Source of the DNA: Amoebophrya sp. A120
Taxonomy: Eukaryota; Sar; Dinophyceae; Syndiniales; Amoebophryaceae
Assembly: GCA_905178155.1 (NCBI GenBank)
Contig: CAJINV010000021.1
Location: 731,530-795,529 of the forward strand
DNA length: 64,000 nt
Direction: 5' to 3'
Part shown: one piece after another, positions 1 to 9,809 of the stretch
How positions within the stretch are numbered: position 1 is the first letter of the stretch
Layout of the letters: each line of letters begins with the position of its first letter
Made by a program: the position numbers and the translations under genes
Notes under the pieces: model-generated
Told to the model about the DNA's origin: nothing
Seen by the model: only the letters and a program-made list of their open reading frames with translations
The model's database searches: none

Positions 1-453
1 GCGGTAGCAGAAAACGGCACTATACGAAACACGTTTTGGGTTGCTATCTTTCTGACGCAGGCACAGCTTCTCTTCACTGCATGATACGGGAAACAATATA
101 TCTCAACAGGGGGCAACATTTTTTGTGCTAGCGCACATCTCTTCTTCCTGCTATTTTGGTCTGCTCCTTTACTCGGACTCGTTGTCGTTCAACTTCTCAC
201 GCAAACGAGGAAAAAACAATCGATGCAGGCAGAACTACCGTGAACACTATCACAAAACAAATCGATCTTGCTTTGCCAGCTGGTGGTGTGCTAGCTGTAG
301 CTCTTACCACCGTTTGTTTTTCCATATGTCTGTTCAGAAAAAGATATGCTCACATGTAACAAACAGATGATCCAAGCGATGGCGCTTTTGCATCAACAGG
401 GCGATTACATAATTCATCGCCACCTCTTCATTTTTTTGCCAGTACAACAATCC
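1..453. other. gene-free left edge
   Basis: No coding feature can be supported. Short plus-strand reading frames here have no recognisable domain and overlap one another. The stretch lies downstream (3') of the minus-strand polymerase-subunit gene and probably contains its 3' flank. Confidence 0.5.
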
Positions 454-1825
454 TTAGCCACTTTTCAGCATTTGCACGGCCATGGCGCATTTTTGTGAAA
501 TTTCCTGCAGTGCGCGCTCGAACAGCACTTCCGCCGGAATTTGGCCGATGGTCTCAATGCGGAAGAGAAAGTGGTCCTTCACCTTCTGCAACTTCACCTT
601 CCCCGGCACCCCTCTCTCCGGGTCGATGCATTCCCGGCAAGTCGTGCAGTCGCGCACGTTCGCCACCACGGCTTTTCTTCTCTTGCCCGTAAAGTCCTCC
701 ATATCCGGTTCCACTGCGAAAACGCCGGGCGGACAGCAGGCGGCCAGCTTGTCCGCTTCCTCGTCGTACACCGGCTCGGTAAGTGTGATCTTCGGCATCA
801 GGCGATACCTGATTTGCAGTAGTTATGCGTTTCTCTATCATGCATGCTCTGCAATACAAATGTGAGCACATGCTTTCTCACGCGTTTATTGCATGTCAAA
901 TTCTATTAGCGTTATTCAATCATCTTTTGGTCGTGATGTGATCATACTACTAGACTGCTATACCATGCCGTCCCGACGGGCGAAAATTTGGCGTGGTCTT
1001 TACCCTGCCCCTTCTGCGCCCAGCACTCGAGGAAGATCTCCTGATTTTTCGCTAGCCTCGCGATAATGATGTCATCGTGCAGTGGTCGTGGCGGGTTGTT
1101 CTTGAAGTGTTCCTTCTCTAAATCGTCTGCTGGTCTCCACTCTAAATCTCCGGAATAAACCGTCAAATCGCTGTCCTTGCACTTCGCGTGCAGCTGAAAG
1201 TGCACTTGCGTCGGCTTCAGGCAGCCGTCCGGTCGCTCCTCACCAGGCCTCTCCCAGCTGATGAGGTTTATATGGAGAAATTGGATATCGATCGTTCTAC
1301 GCAGAATAGATACAACCCTATGCTATGATTTTTCAGAAGATACGTACTCCTAGTACACAATACTCCTCACACTTATGATCATGCTTTATGCTACGTAAAA
1401 ATGCTGGCATCAATTGCAAAACAACAACTTCTATACTCCATCTCCAGTGGGTCAATTTTGAGTGGTATGAGCCCCAGCCGATGCGCGACGTATTCGTCGT
1501 GCAGTACCCCGGTATTTTGGTAGATCATGACCTTCTCGATCGCGACCCCGGGAATCTCCGCGATCAAACACCGTCTTAACGCGTTCGCGAGCGGTGGATC
1601 GGCGCCGATGAGGTCGAACTCAATCGCATCCTCCTCGATTTTCTTGATCTCGATGCTGCAATTTCGCTGAAACTTTTGGATGTCGAAGGAATTGTCGTAC
1701 CCGAGACTGTTAAAGGACGCGGCGGACTCGTAGCAATTCACGTTATTCGCCTTGTGCTGGTCCAGGGTGAGGTACCGCTTGTGGTCCTCAATATTCAGGG
1801 AGCTATTGCTGGGAGAGGACGACAT
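454..1825 (-). CDS. RPC40: DNA-directed RNA polymerase I/III subunit AC40 (POLR1C/RPC40)
   Basis: Shared subunit of RNA polymerases I and III (alpha-like, RPB3 counterpart). Model: complement(join(454..808,964..1296,1437..1825)), 358 aa, close to the usual 335-346 aa. Exon 1 carries the alpha-type dimerisation motif (PPLANALRRCLIAEIPGVAI) followed by HRLGLIPLKIDP. Exon 2 contains HDDIIIARLAKNQEI and the family signature GKGKDHAKFSPV-like stretch (here GQGKDHAKFSPVGTAWY). Exon 3 has CPPGVFAVEP, CRECI and VKDHFLFRIETIGQIPAEVL. Both introns are 140-155 nt with an identical GTATAG donor and AG acceptor; the joins give ...DPLEM-E-TIDIQF... and ...GTAW-YRLMPKI.... The start at 1825 (MSSSPSN) is the most likely one; an in-frame ATG at 1939 would add 38 residues without family similarity. 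No introner interrupts this gene. Confidence 0.93.
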
Positions 1826-2639
1826 TTTGATGTGCCTATACCGGCGGTAGTACAAAAGAATCAGAAACCTTGGTAGCTTCAAAGTGACATAAAACGATAA
1901 TGGAATCGTGTAGTTGCAAATGGCGATAAAGGTTTGCAAACCAATGAAGAAGAAAGAAGTAATTTATCGAGACGTCTATCTACGTTTGACTTTGAGAGCT
2001 TGAATTCACCACATAAGTATGTCGCGTCGTGATGTTTTCTACTTCAATAAAGCTACACAATAAAACCTAAGTCGTCGGCCGCACCTGGGGTGGTGATTGG
2101 TGATTGTAGAGCGAAGTCTTTTTTTCATACTTTACTAGACAGCGGCGAAAATTATCGACGAGACATGTGGGATCATTTGCACGGGAAAATCTTTTTTGGA
2201 CATGATCTCTCCAGTTGGCATTTTGCACCTTTGATCCGATTTTACGTACCAGATCTTCAAGATGAAGATCGACGTGGATCTCATAGACCGCGTTTAGGAT
2301 CGTTGCTGCTGCACCTTCATCTCCTGTTTATTGGAGTTGCTTTGTACAACATCACCATAGCATGACGCGCAGCAACTTTCGTCTTCAATTTTCCAGATTA
2401 AGATTTACGATCTAGCTTGTTTCTCACGAAGGAGCAAGGGCGTGGCCGTGGTTGAGATCGAGGCTTGTTCTGGACGTTCTTACCGAGTACAATCCTGAGG
2501 AGCGATTTGGTTTCATCACTCAAACACCCAAAGAAGTGAACGAAGGACCGATGTAGCACATGCAAACGAACTTCAACACATTGCAAAACAACTGCAGAGG
2601 AGCTGCCAGGTGCAGGTGCAGCTTTGATATCGCAGGTCG
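1826..2639. other. intergenic sequence
   Basis: No gene supported. Lies upstream of the polymerase-subunit gene, so it probably holds its 5' region. Base composition is ordinary until about 2640, where the GC-rich island begins. Confidence 0.5.
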
Positions 2640-4640
2640 TGCCTTGCCATAGAGAGAACCGCCCCCGCCGCCATACGACCACTCACAATGGCCCGGGCGG
2701 CCGGGCCACCTTTGTTCACTCTCGGTTCGCATCCTGGAGCGCAAAGGCCGACGTAGATGCAGCACCCGCGCACACCGGGGGGCGCAGAGCTCGTGCGCCG
2801 CAACTTCGCAAAACGAAAACCGGCCGGCGCAAGGTAATGCGGCGCCGCCCAAGCGGGCACGGCAAGTCATGCCCAATCACAATCACCACGAAAACCACAC
2901 CGGCGCCTCGCAGTTTCGTCTGCGCGGAGGGCCAGCCGCGCCACGTCATCGAGAACAAGCCGCCGGCGCATCTCTTACGGCCGCAGGGCGCGAAGCCCCG
3001 CCCAGCCCATGCTTGCATGAGACCCGGCCAGGTCCGTGGGTGGTCTCTAGTGCAAAAGCGCGCAAGCTAAGTGCCCCAAAATCTCTGTCGTCCCTGCCTG
3101 TCGTCCAGCATGCTATTGATTCTGTGGCGACGGCTTGCTCGGCGGCACGAGTTCGGCACCTCCCTGGCTGCGCGGGTGTTGGCGGCACACAACCGGGGGG
3201 CGCAACGGACGGCCCACCAATATCGCGAGCGCGCCCGCCCCGCCATTGCCCCGGGCGATGCCGGGGCCGGCCGGCGCCACACATAAGGCGGTCAGGACCG
3301 TCTTGCCAAGATGCTGCGCCAACTTCGGGCGGCCAACGATTAAACGCAACAGGCAAGATAGAAGGCGGGCCCGTCCTTGCCGGCACACAAAATGCCCTGG
3401 CGAAACCACGAAGCCGGGCCAACATGTTCCCGGGAGCCCGCGTCTCTCCATGCAGCTGCTGACGTACTTCCGATTGCTGGCAAAATTTACAGCAGAACCG
3501 ATAGCGGCACAAACACGCGCGCCCCGGGCCCGGCAGAAGAACCCCACTGGGCCCGCCGACTTGCGCGGGGCCTCATTGTCGAGCGCGATCGCCTATTTTT
3601 TGTTTCTGTACAAACATCAAGCCTTGCCAAGTACTTAAAAAAAAAAACGCGCCCGCCTTTGTGAGACAATAATATACCCCCGCACCTACTCCAACCGATT
3701 TTTCGGCATGTAGCAGGCGCCTGCAGGGTTGCTGGGTGGGCGTTTGCAGGACGGCGGTGCGCAGGTCGGCGGCCCGGCGCCCTTCACTTCCCAACGCCGG
3801 GGCCTGCCTGCTTGGCTGCTTCCGCGCCCCTGGCAAAGGTGCCGTCACCGCGGTAGGTTCTGGCCGGTGGCCTGACACCGTTTCCACTGCGTAGATATGC
3901 CAAGCCCTCGACTAGGTTCTGGGCCGCAGCCCTCGAAGAATTTTATAGGCAGGCGCCATCGATGGCTCCCCGGCCAAAAGTAAAGCGCGAACCGAAAGGC
4001 GCGAAAGCTTGCGGCCCGCGGGCCCGCTTTGCCGTCGTCTGGCCCCGCTTTTCGCCCGGCCCATCGCCCAGCCGCCCCTGGCGGCCCGTCTACTTGGCAC
4101 CGGGCACGTGCAAAACACCGGCCCCCCGCGTCAAAGCCGGCAAGCATGGCGCGCCACGGCCTTCTCCCCACTCCCTTGCTCCGCCGGCGGGCACAAAGCC
4201 CACGGCGCGCAGCGGGCCGCAGGCCAAAAAGGGCGCGCGCACCGACGGCCGACGGAGAGCGAGGCGCGCCCGGTTGGCCCCCAGCTTTGCGAGGCTCCTC
4301 CGGGATCTTCAGCAGGGCGCTACTGCATACACCGAAGCCGGGCCCGAAGGCGTTCCCGAATAGATCGGCCGTGGTTGCGCTCTCCCAAGCGCCACCCGTG
4401 CCGCCAAACCGCCGCAACCTGTGCGGCGCCGGCGCCGACTCACCACATAGCGCGAGGGCAATCATCGCCGGCCATATCTGGAGGCCGTGGGCGCAATGCC
4501 AAAACGTCGGCCGGATGAGCCGCGCGACCCGCTCCGCGCCATGGTCTGACGGTCTTGGGATAATGGCCGTGGGGGTGCTCGCGCGAGCATTGTTCTCCGG
4601 GTTTTTGTCCACCGGCGGGAACAATCACAATCGCTTGCAC
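2640..4640. other. GC-rich island without a credible gene
   Basis: About 2 kb is strikingly richer in G and C than its flanks, full of GGC/GCC/GCG runs, and the change at both ends is abrupt. Overlapping open frames occur in almost all six frames, which is what high GC produces by removing stop codons. Their translations (Arg/Pro/Ala/Gly-rich) show no domain, and none is clearly preferable. No rRNA or tRNA signature was seen. It could be a dispersed repeat, a transferred segment or a structural/replication element; the sequence alone does not decide. Confidence 0.6.
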
Positions 4641-4807
4641 TTGTTCTTGCAAATGAAAGCATCACTTGCGGAGGTCTTGGGGATCGATGTCGCTTTTTAG
4701 CATTTCAATTTGCGTGCTTTTCCTTTTACTTCTTTACATAAGTAGAAGCTATCCTCTTCCTCTGACACTGTAGCGGAATGAATGGCATTTGAACTACTTA
4801 CCAGCTA
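4641..4807. other. 3' flank of helicase gene
   Basis: Short AT-richer stretch between the island and the stop codon of the helicase gene; nothing recognisable. Confidence 0.4.
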
Positions 4808-7800
4808 CTACCGTCTTGCTTTCGACTTCACAAGAACTTTTCTTTTCTTCTTCTTCGTACTTATTTCACGAGCCGCATTCCGATCCGCAGGACTTGAGAC
4901 TTGCGCCTGGCTCCGGTTTCTCTTCTGATCAGCGTTCGATATCACAAGCTGCTTCCTCAGAGCGGGCTTGATTTCTTTCTCAGTCAACCGTTTTGTTGAG
5001 GTGGTGCCAGGCACTTGCTCATCATCAACCACAGAAACACCCGATGGCGCCGCAGCCGGCTTCATCTTTGCGCTCCTGTTTTGTTGAAACACTTCTTTCT
5101 CAAAATCCGCAGCAGAAATTACGCAGCCCCTCGCCCGGGCATCTTCCAGAAAAGCCGTCACCTCGTTCTGTTCTTGATCTGGCGAAGACGAGTTTGCCTT
5201 CTTCTGCAGCAAGCCCTCCACATTTGCGAAGACCACCAGCGCGTGCTGTGCGCGGGAAAGCGCGACATTCAATCGACGGAACTCCGACAGAAACCCGTGC
5301 TGGCTCGAGGAGCGGACCATTGAGAGTAAGATGACCGGCGCTTCGCTACCCTGGAATGAGTCCACCGTGTGCACAATGTTGCGGCCATAGTTGGGAAGGG
5401 AGCGGGACAAGTAGTCCTTTTGTCCGTTGTAGAAAGTGATGATCTTCACGTCCTCGTCATCGACATAATTTTTCCCAGATACTAACGACGAAGACAAGTC
5501 ACAACCTGTTAGAATTCTGTGCACCTTCAGCAGCAGATCCCCCTCCTTTTCGTTTCTGATACTGAATCGCGACCGGTCCTCGAGAAACCCGTGGTCCACA
5601 ATCAAGTATGGCCGACTTTGGAGCAACGCGGCGAGGTTCGATAGTCGAAAAAAGTCTCCTTCTCCAAGTCGTGGCGTAATATTCGACAACCGATCTGAAT
5701 CTGATCGCAAGCAGGATGGGAGCTGCTGGTGTGAATCTTTCCCGCCAACTTCGTGGCAGGTCTTCAACTTTCCTCCGTAAAACCGCTGATTGACGAATCT
5801 GCAGATCTCGGGGTGCATCCGGTATTGCGTGTCCAACAACTGCACCGGGGCGGTCGCGTAGGATGCGTTGAGCTTGTTTCCAGGAAGCTTATTGCAGCTT
5901 TTGAGTGTTTTCACGCCGTTCTGCTCCGCCTCGTTTTTCATCAGTCGCTCCAGCAAGCTTCTTGTATACCCGGCTTTTCTACATTGCTCCGAGTACAACA
6001 CGGTGGCGGACAGCTGCTGGGGATCGCCCACCAAAATCAGCCTGTCTGGCTGCAGCCCCAGACAAATCATCGTCTCCGCTTCGACCGCTTGCGCGGCCTC
6101 ATCGACGATGATGAAGAGCTGGCGAGGAAGATGTTGGGTCGTGCTACTGCTAGTGTTATTTGGGCGCGTTCTTCCTTCTGGTTCTTGCGCTTGTCGCTCT
6201 TGCCTCTGCGGTTGTAGTTGTTGTTCCGATGCTCCTTGCAGATTTGATGTCGGGGTCGCGGTGCAGCTAGAGCTAGCAGACTGCTCCTTCTGTCTGTTTT
6301 TCGATCCTGCTGACGAGGCTATTTTATTTACATCCACCTTGCTTGCAGAGGATTTTTTATTCATTGCAACCACCTCAGGAAACTTCCGCTGCAGCGACAT
6401 CCGTAGGTCGTCGTCCGAAATACAGTCGGCCAGCCCCTCAACGTCAGCGTCATCGTCTGCAATGCTCGAGCAAGATGAATCTTCGCTGCCAGCCGCATAT
6501 GACTCCTCGTTGTCTCGCATCATCGTCGGTGCCGAGTTACGATGAAGGTCAGCAACCTCGACCCCAGCCACAACATCGCCCTCCTCCTCCGCACCGCTGG
6601 AGAGCGGCGACTCCTCGCCATAATCGTCCGCGTAGCTACGTGCTGCAGCATCTGCTCCGTATGAAAATCCATTCTGAAAGATCTTTCTTCTGAGCGCCAC
6701 AGTTACAATGCTTGAACAGCTTTTGTTCCCTCGTATAACTTTCGTTCTTGCAGATGAATTTACCGGCTTGAGCAAATTGACCATGCGTGGGCGTCCCAGA
6801 CAGGCGAGCGTGGAAAACAGTATGTCAGCGCTCTTCAACAGTTCCGTCTCCAACGATTCGTCCGTGCGCAACACAGGGCCAAATCTCGCATGCTGCGCTC
6901 TACTCTTCGCGGCAAGAAAGTCCGAATAATCGGAAAATTGCGAACACCAGTTCGGTGCGTCTTGTCGTAACTTTTCAAAATCCTCCTGCGTCGTGCAATA
7001 TTCCACCCGCGTGTGTACGAAGTACGGCCGTGCGTGGTCCGGGATCTTCTCGTCTACCCCGATGTAAGCAATTTTCTTCTTGTGGTGCAGATTGGCTCGC
7101 TTCGACGTTTTCTCTTCCTCTGCGACGAAGCGCTCCAACATGTTGCACACGGCTTTGTTGGAAGAAGCGGCGCAAATGAGCAAGCAGGTTTTGTGAATAT
7201 TTTCTACAGCAGCTGCTCCTCCAGCGAATGTTTCTATTCCTGTCGCCAAAAGCGATTGCGCAATCTGCGCAATCGTCCTTGTTTTTCCCGTTCCCGGGGG
7301 ACCCTGGATGCAAACCAGAGGGTTTGTGTGGCTCAGACGAAGCGCGGTTTGCTGCGCAGGATTCAGTTTCAATAGCCCGGCTGTTTGCATCTCGATGATC
7401 TGCATTTTCTCTCCTGTCGCAGGGGTGGAAGTGCCACATGAGTCAGTGCCTCCGGCTGCGTTTCCGCCGCAGCGCGCCTCTGGCTGCTTCTTTGGGTCGG
7501 GGTGAGCGGCGTTTCCTGTTGCTAGTGGTCGATCAAGTGGTAAGCAGCTAACCGTTTGCTCTCCATCATCCTCGTCTTCCTCGGAGCTACTGTCAAAAAC
7601 CATATGCTGCGAGGACGCGGATCCCAACAGTTGTGCCCAGAAAGAAAGCCGGTCACTCTCCCCGTTGCCCCCACTGGTCGGCAACTTCACCCGCGCGATT
7701 AAATTTGCCGCTTCGTACATCCGAGTGTAGAGGCAGCAGTCCGCGACAATGCGGAGCTCTAACTGCGACACAGACCTATAGTGCTGCTTCTTCTTAAAGA

Positions 7801-8785
7801 ACAACTTTTTCGCGTCCTGCTCTTTTTGCTCGGCGGTGCGCCGTTGCCCGGCCGGGGGACGGTGGTGATTTGGATTGAACTCCTCGAACCCAAAAGCCGA
7901 CTGGAAGAAGGACGCTTTATTTGATCCCGCGTTAGTACTGCCACTGTAAAAATAGTAGTTCTTTGTCGCTGATAATTTGCTTCTGGCTTTGGACGACGAA
8001 ATAATATCCGGCGCATCATGCTCCATTCCAACAATAACATCCGTCTGCGTTGTGAAAAGCTGCAAAGTCAGAGGTGTACTAGTCCCACCACCTCGACCAC
8101 CGGTCCACAGCAAGTTGTCCCGATGTGATGATGCAGATGACGAGCTCGTGCTCGAGCCCCCTGAACTACTGTTGAAGGCGAGCTCATTTGCGTTACTGGT
8201 GGCGATGACAAAGGGGTGCCAATGCCTCGACCCTTGTACCCGCACGGCGACGATGCAGTGGCGCTGAAAACTGCGCACCGGCTCGGTCGAGGGATTATTC
8301 GAGAAGCAAACCGTGAGCAAGTTATGCTGGACTCCGGACGTTCGTGAACTCGCATCGGTCACTTCCACCGGGTAGATATTCGAGAGAGAAGAGGAAGAGC
8401 TGCTGCGGCTATTGCTAGCTGACGAATTGAACCATCCCCGCGTGCTTGAAGATGCCGACGACGACGACCCTTTATAGTATTTCCCTCCACTGTCAGCACT
8501 GGCCAGATGTATTCGCCACTGCTCCTTCACGAACGCGTGACACTCAGCGCCAACTAGGCCGGAGAAAATGTCCGCGTATGTGTCGATAGATCGGAACTGG
8601 TCGGGAATTTGACGGACTGGCGCTATTGACGGGATTGCGGTTTTATTCTGCTTCACGTCGTGGTCGGAGGTCGTGTCCTGTAAATTCTCCAGCGCCGCAC
8701 GATACAGGTTCGAAAACTGGTAGAAGAAAGATCGCGGCTCCGCGCCTCCGCTCTTGTTGCCCGCTTTTCGCCCACCGCGCGGCAT
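4808..8785 (-). CDS. UPF1/Sen1-type superfamily 1 RNA/DNA helicase
   Basis: Single exon, 1325 aa. It has the complete SF1B helicase motif set: Walker A GPPGTGKT (about residue 495, preceded by LNPAQQTALRLS), Walker B DEAAQ (about 893) followed by GDPQQLSATV, QYRMHPEI (about 985), motif V VDSFQGSE (about 1141) and motif VI RRLNVALSRAQHAL (about 1168). The order and spelling match the Sen1/Senataxin/IGHMBP2/UPF1 group, ATP-dependent 5'-3' helicases acting in transcription termination, R-loop removal or RNA surveillance. The N-terminal half is Ser-rich, and about 400 residues separate Walker A from DEAAQ, much of it Ser/Glu/Asp-rich, unusually long for the family. The C-terminus is strongly basic (TKKKKRKVLVKSKARR), a likely nuclear signal. 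No intron of any kind is seen over 4 kb. Which Sen1-like subgroup it belongs to is not resolved. Confidence 0.9.
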   Translation of the reverse strand: MPRGGRKAGNKSGGAEPRSFFYQFSNLYRAALENLQDTTSDHDVKQNKTAIPSIAPVRQIPDQFRSIDTYADIFSGLVGAECHAFVKEQWRIHLASADSGGKYYKGSSSSASSSTRGWFNSSASNSRSSSSSSLSNIYPVEVTDASSRTSGVQHNLLTVCFSNNPSTEPVRSFQRHCIVAVRVQGSRHWHPFVIATSNANELAFNSSSGGSSTSSSSASSHRDNLLWTGGRGGGTSTPLTLQLFTTQTDVIVGMEHDAPDIISSSKARSKLSATKNYYFYSGSTNAGSNKASFFQSAFGFEEFNPNHHRPPAGQRRTAEQKEQDAKKLFFKKKQHYRSVSQLELRIVADCCLYTRMYEAANLIARVKLPTSGGNGESDRLSFWAQLLGSASSQHMVFDSSSEEDEDDGEQTVSCLPLDRPLATGNAAHPDPKKQPEARCGGNAAGGTDSCGTSTPATGEKMQIIEMQTAGLLKLNPAQQTALRLSHTNPLVCIQGPPGTGKTRTIAQIAQSLLATGIETFAGGAAAVENIHKTCLLICAASSNKAVCNMLERFVAEEEKTSKRANLHHKKKIAYIGVDEKIPDHARPYFVHTRVEYCTTQEDFEKLRQDAPNWCSQFSDYSDFLAAKSRAQHARFGPVLRTDESLETELLKSADILFSTLACLGRPRMVNLLKPVNSSARTKVIRGNKSCSSIVTVALRRKIFQNGFSYGADAAARSYADDYGEESPLSSGAEEEGDVVAGVEVADLHRNSAPTMMRDNEESYAAGSEDSSCSSIADDDADVEGLADCISDDDLRMSLQRKFPEVVAMNKKSSASKVDVNKIASSAGSKNRQKEQSASSSCTATPTSNLQGASEQQLQPQRQERQAQEPEGRTRPNNTSSSTTQHLPRQLFIIVDEAAQAVEAETMICLGLQPDRLILVGDPQQLSATVLYSEQCRKAGYTRSLLERLMKNEAEQNGVKTLKSCNKLPGNKLNASYATAPVQLLDTQYRMHPEICRFVNQRFYGGKLKTCHEVGGKDSHQQLPSCLRSDSDRLSNITPRLGEGDFFRLSNLAALLQSRPYLIVDHGFLEDRSRFSIRNEKEGDLLLKVHRILTGCDLSSSLVSGKNYVDDEDVKIITFYNGQKDYLSRSLPNYGRNIVHTVDSFQGSEAPVILLSMVRSSSQHGFLSEFRRLNVALSRAQHALVVFANVEGLLQKKANSSSPDQEQNEVTAFLEDARARGCVISAADFEKEVFQQNRSAKMKPAAAPSGVSVVDDEQVPGTTSTKRLTEKEIKPALRKQLVISNADQKRNRSQAQVSSPADRNAAREISTKKKKRKVLVKSKARR

Positions 8786-9809
8786 TTTCTATGTTCTTAC
8801 CTATGAGAAGGCTTGGCAGTCATCAGGATAACATCAATCCTATTCATCGTTCTAGGGACGTTTATAATTTTCCTGACGACGATACTTCTTACACGGCTCC
8901 TGTCGCTAGTCCCTGTTGTAAAATAAAACACTGCTGAAGACAATTGCTTTCCGAAAGTTCCCCAAAGAACTCTGCTATCTTGATCTTCTTTTTGTCTGGA
9001 GTTGCCGCATTGACTACTAGCAGCTGCATGGCAACACACTGCAGAGCGGATCGGAAGATCGAATCGATGGCACTCAAGAACTTCAACTTTTTTGAATCCA
9101 AAGAACGTCGCGAAACTGAACTGATTTTGATCCTTCGTCTACACCTGCGTAGTGCGCGTGACGGTGTTTCCTTTTTCATCCTCTGGGATCCTGTTCCTTG
9201 TTCTTTTCGCGAGCACCTAAACATAACTTTTGCCGCGCAGTTAGAGTCCGTGGGACTTGCTTGCGCACATGATCGTGAAGAGGCTTTCTCGTGATCACGC
9301 AAGCAGGTTTTTTGTTGCGAAGTTGGATCATTTTTCATTTTCATCTGTGTGTCGTGGTCGTGCCTGCAAAAAATAAAGTAGTAGCAGTGATGAACACCTT
9401 CTACTTCAGTCATAGGATCTTCTTCTAAGCCACCTCTGCTTCACTGGTCTGCATCATCGGAGCCGCCCATATTCTTACTCAAGGTTCTCGGGTGAAGCAG
9501 GCATCGCAAATTTCAACTTTTTTCTCCTCGTCGCAAAGGCGAGGTTAGGATTGTTACTGCTTTGTTCCTGCTACGAGCTGCTAGGGATTTGTCTGTTTAG
9601 GTTGAAGATTTAAAACACCAATGATCATCGGATGAAGCTACAGCTATTCCTAAACTCGGTCCTCCCGGTGAAATTAGTAGACATACAAACACACATATGA
9701 AGTGGTGGAAGAATTCGGCACAACATCTGACGAGGCATTCTTCCAGTGGTTGTCCCCAGCACCCTGATCGAAACTAGCACCTCCCAACAACATCATCTCA
9801 CCAAGCGTG
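8786..9809. other. intergenic sequence
   Basis: Gene-free as far as I can support. A 174-codon minus-strand frame (8889-9413) has no domain and ordinary composition; I do not call it. Confidence 0.4.

Noticed and set aside
3845-4624. 259-codon minus-strand frame in the GC island
   Set aside because: Similar long frames occur in other phases of the same island; the translation is Arg/Ala/Pro/Gly-rich without a domain, as expected from high GC alone.
8889-9413. 174-codon minus-strand frame
   Set aside because: No domain, no splice continuity with a neighbouring gene, and intergenic-like composition.
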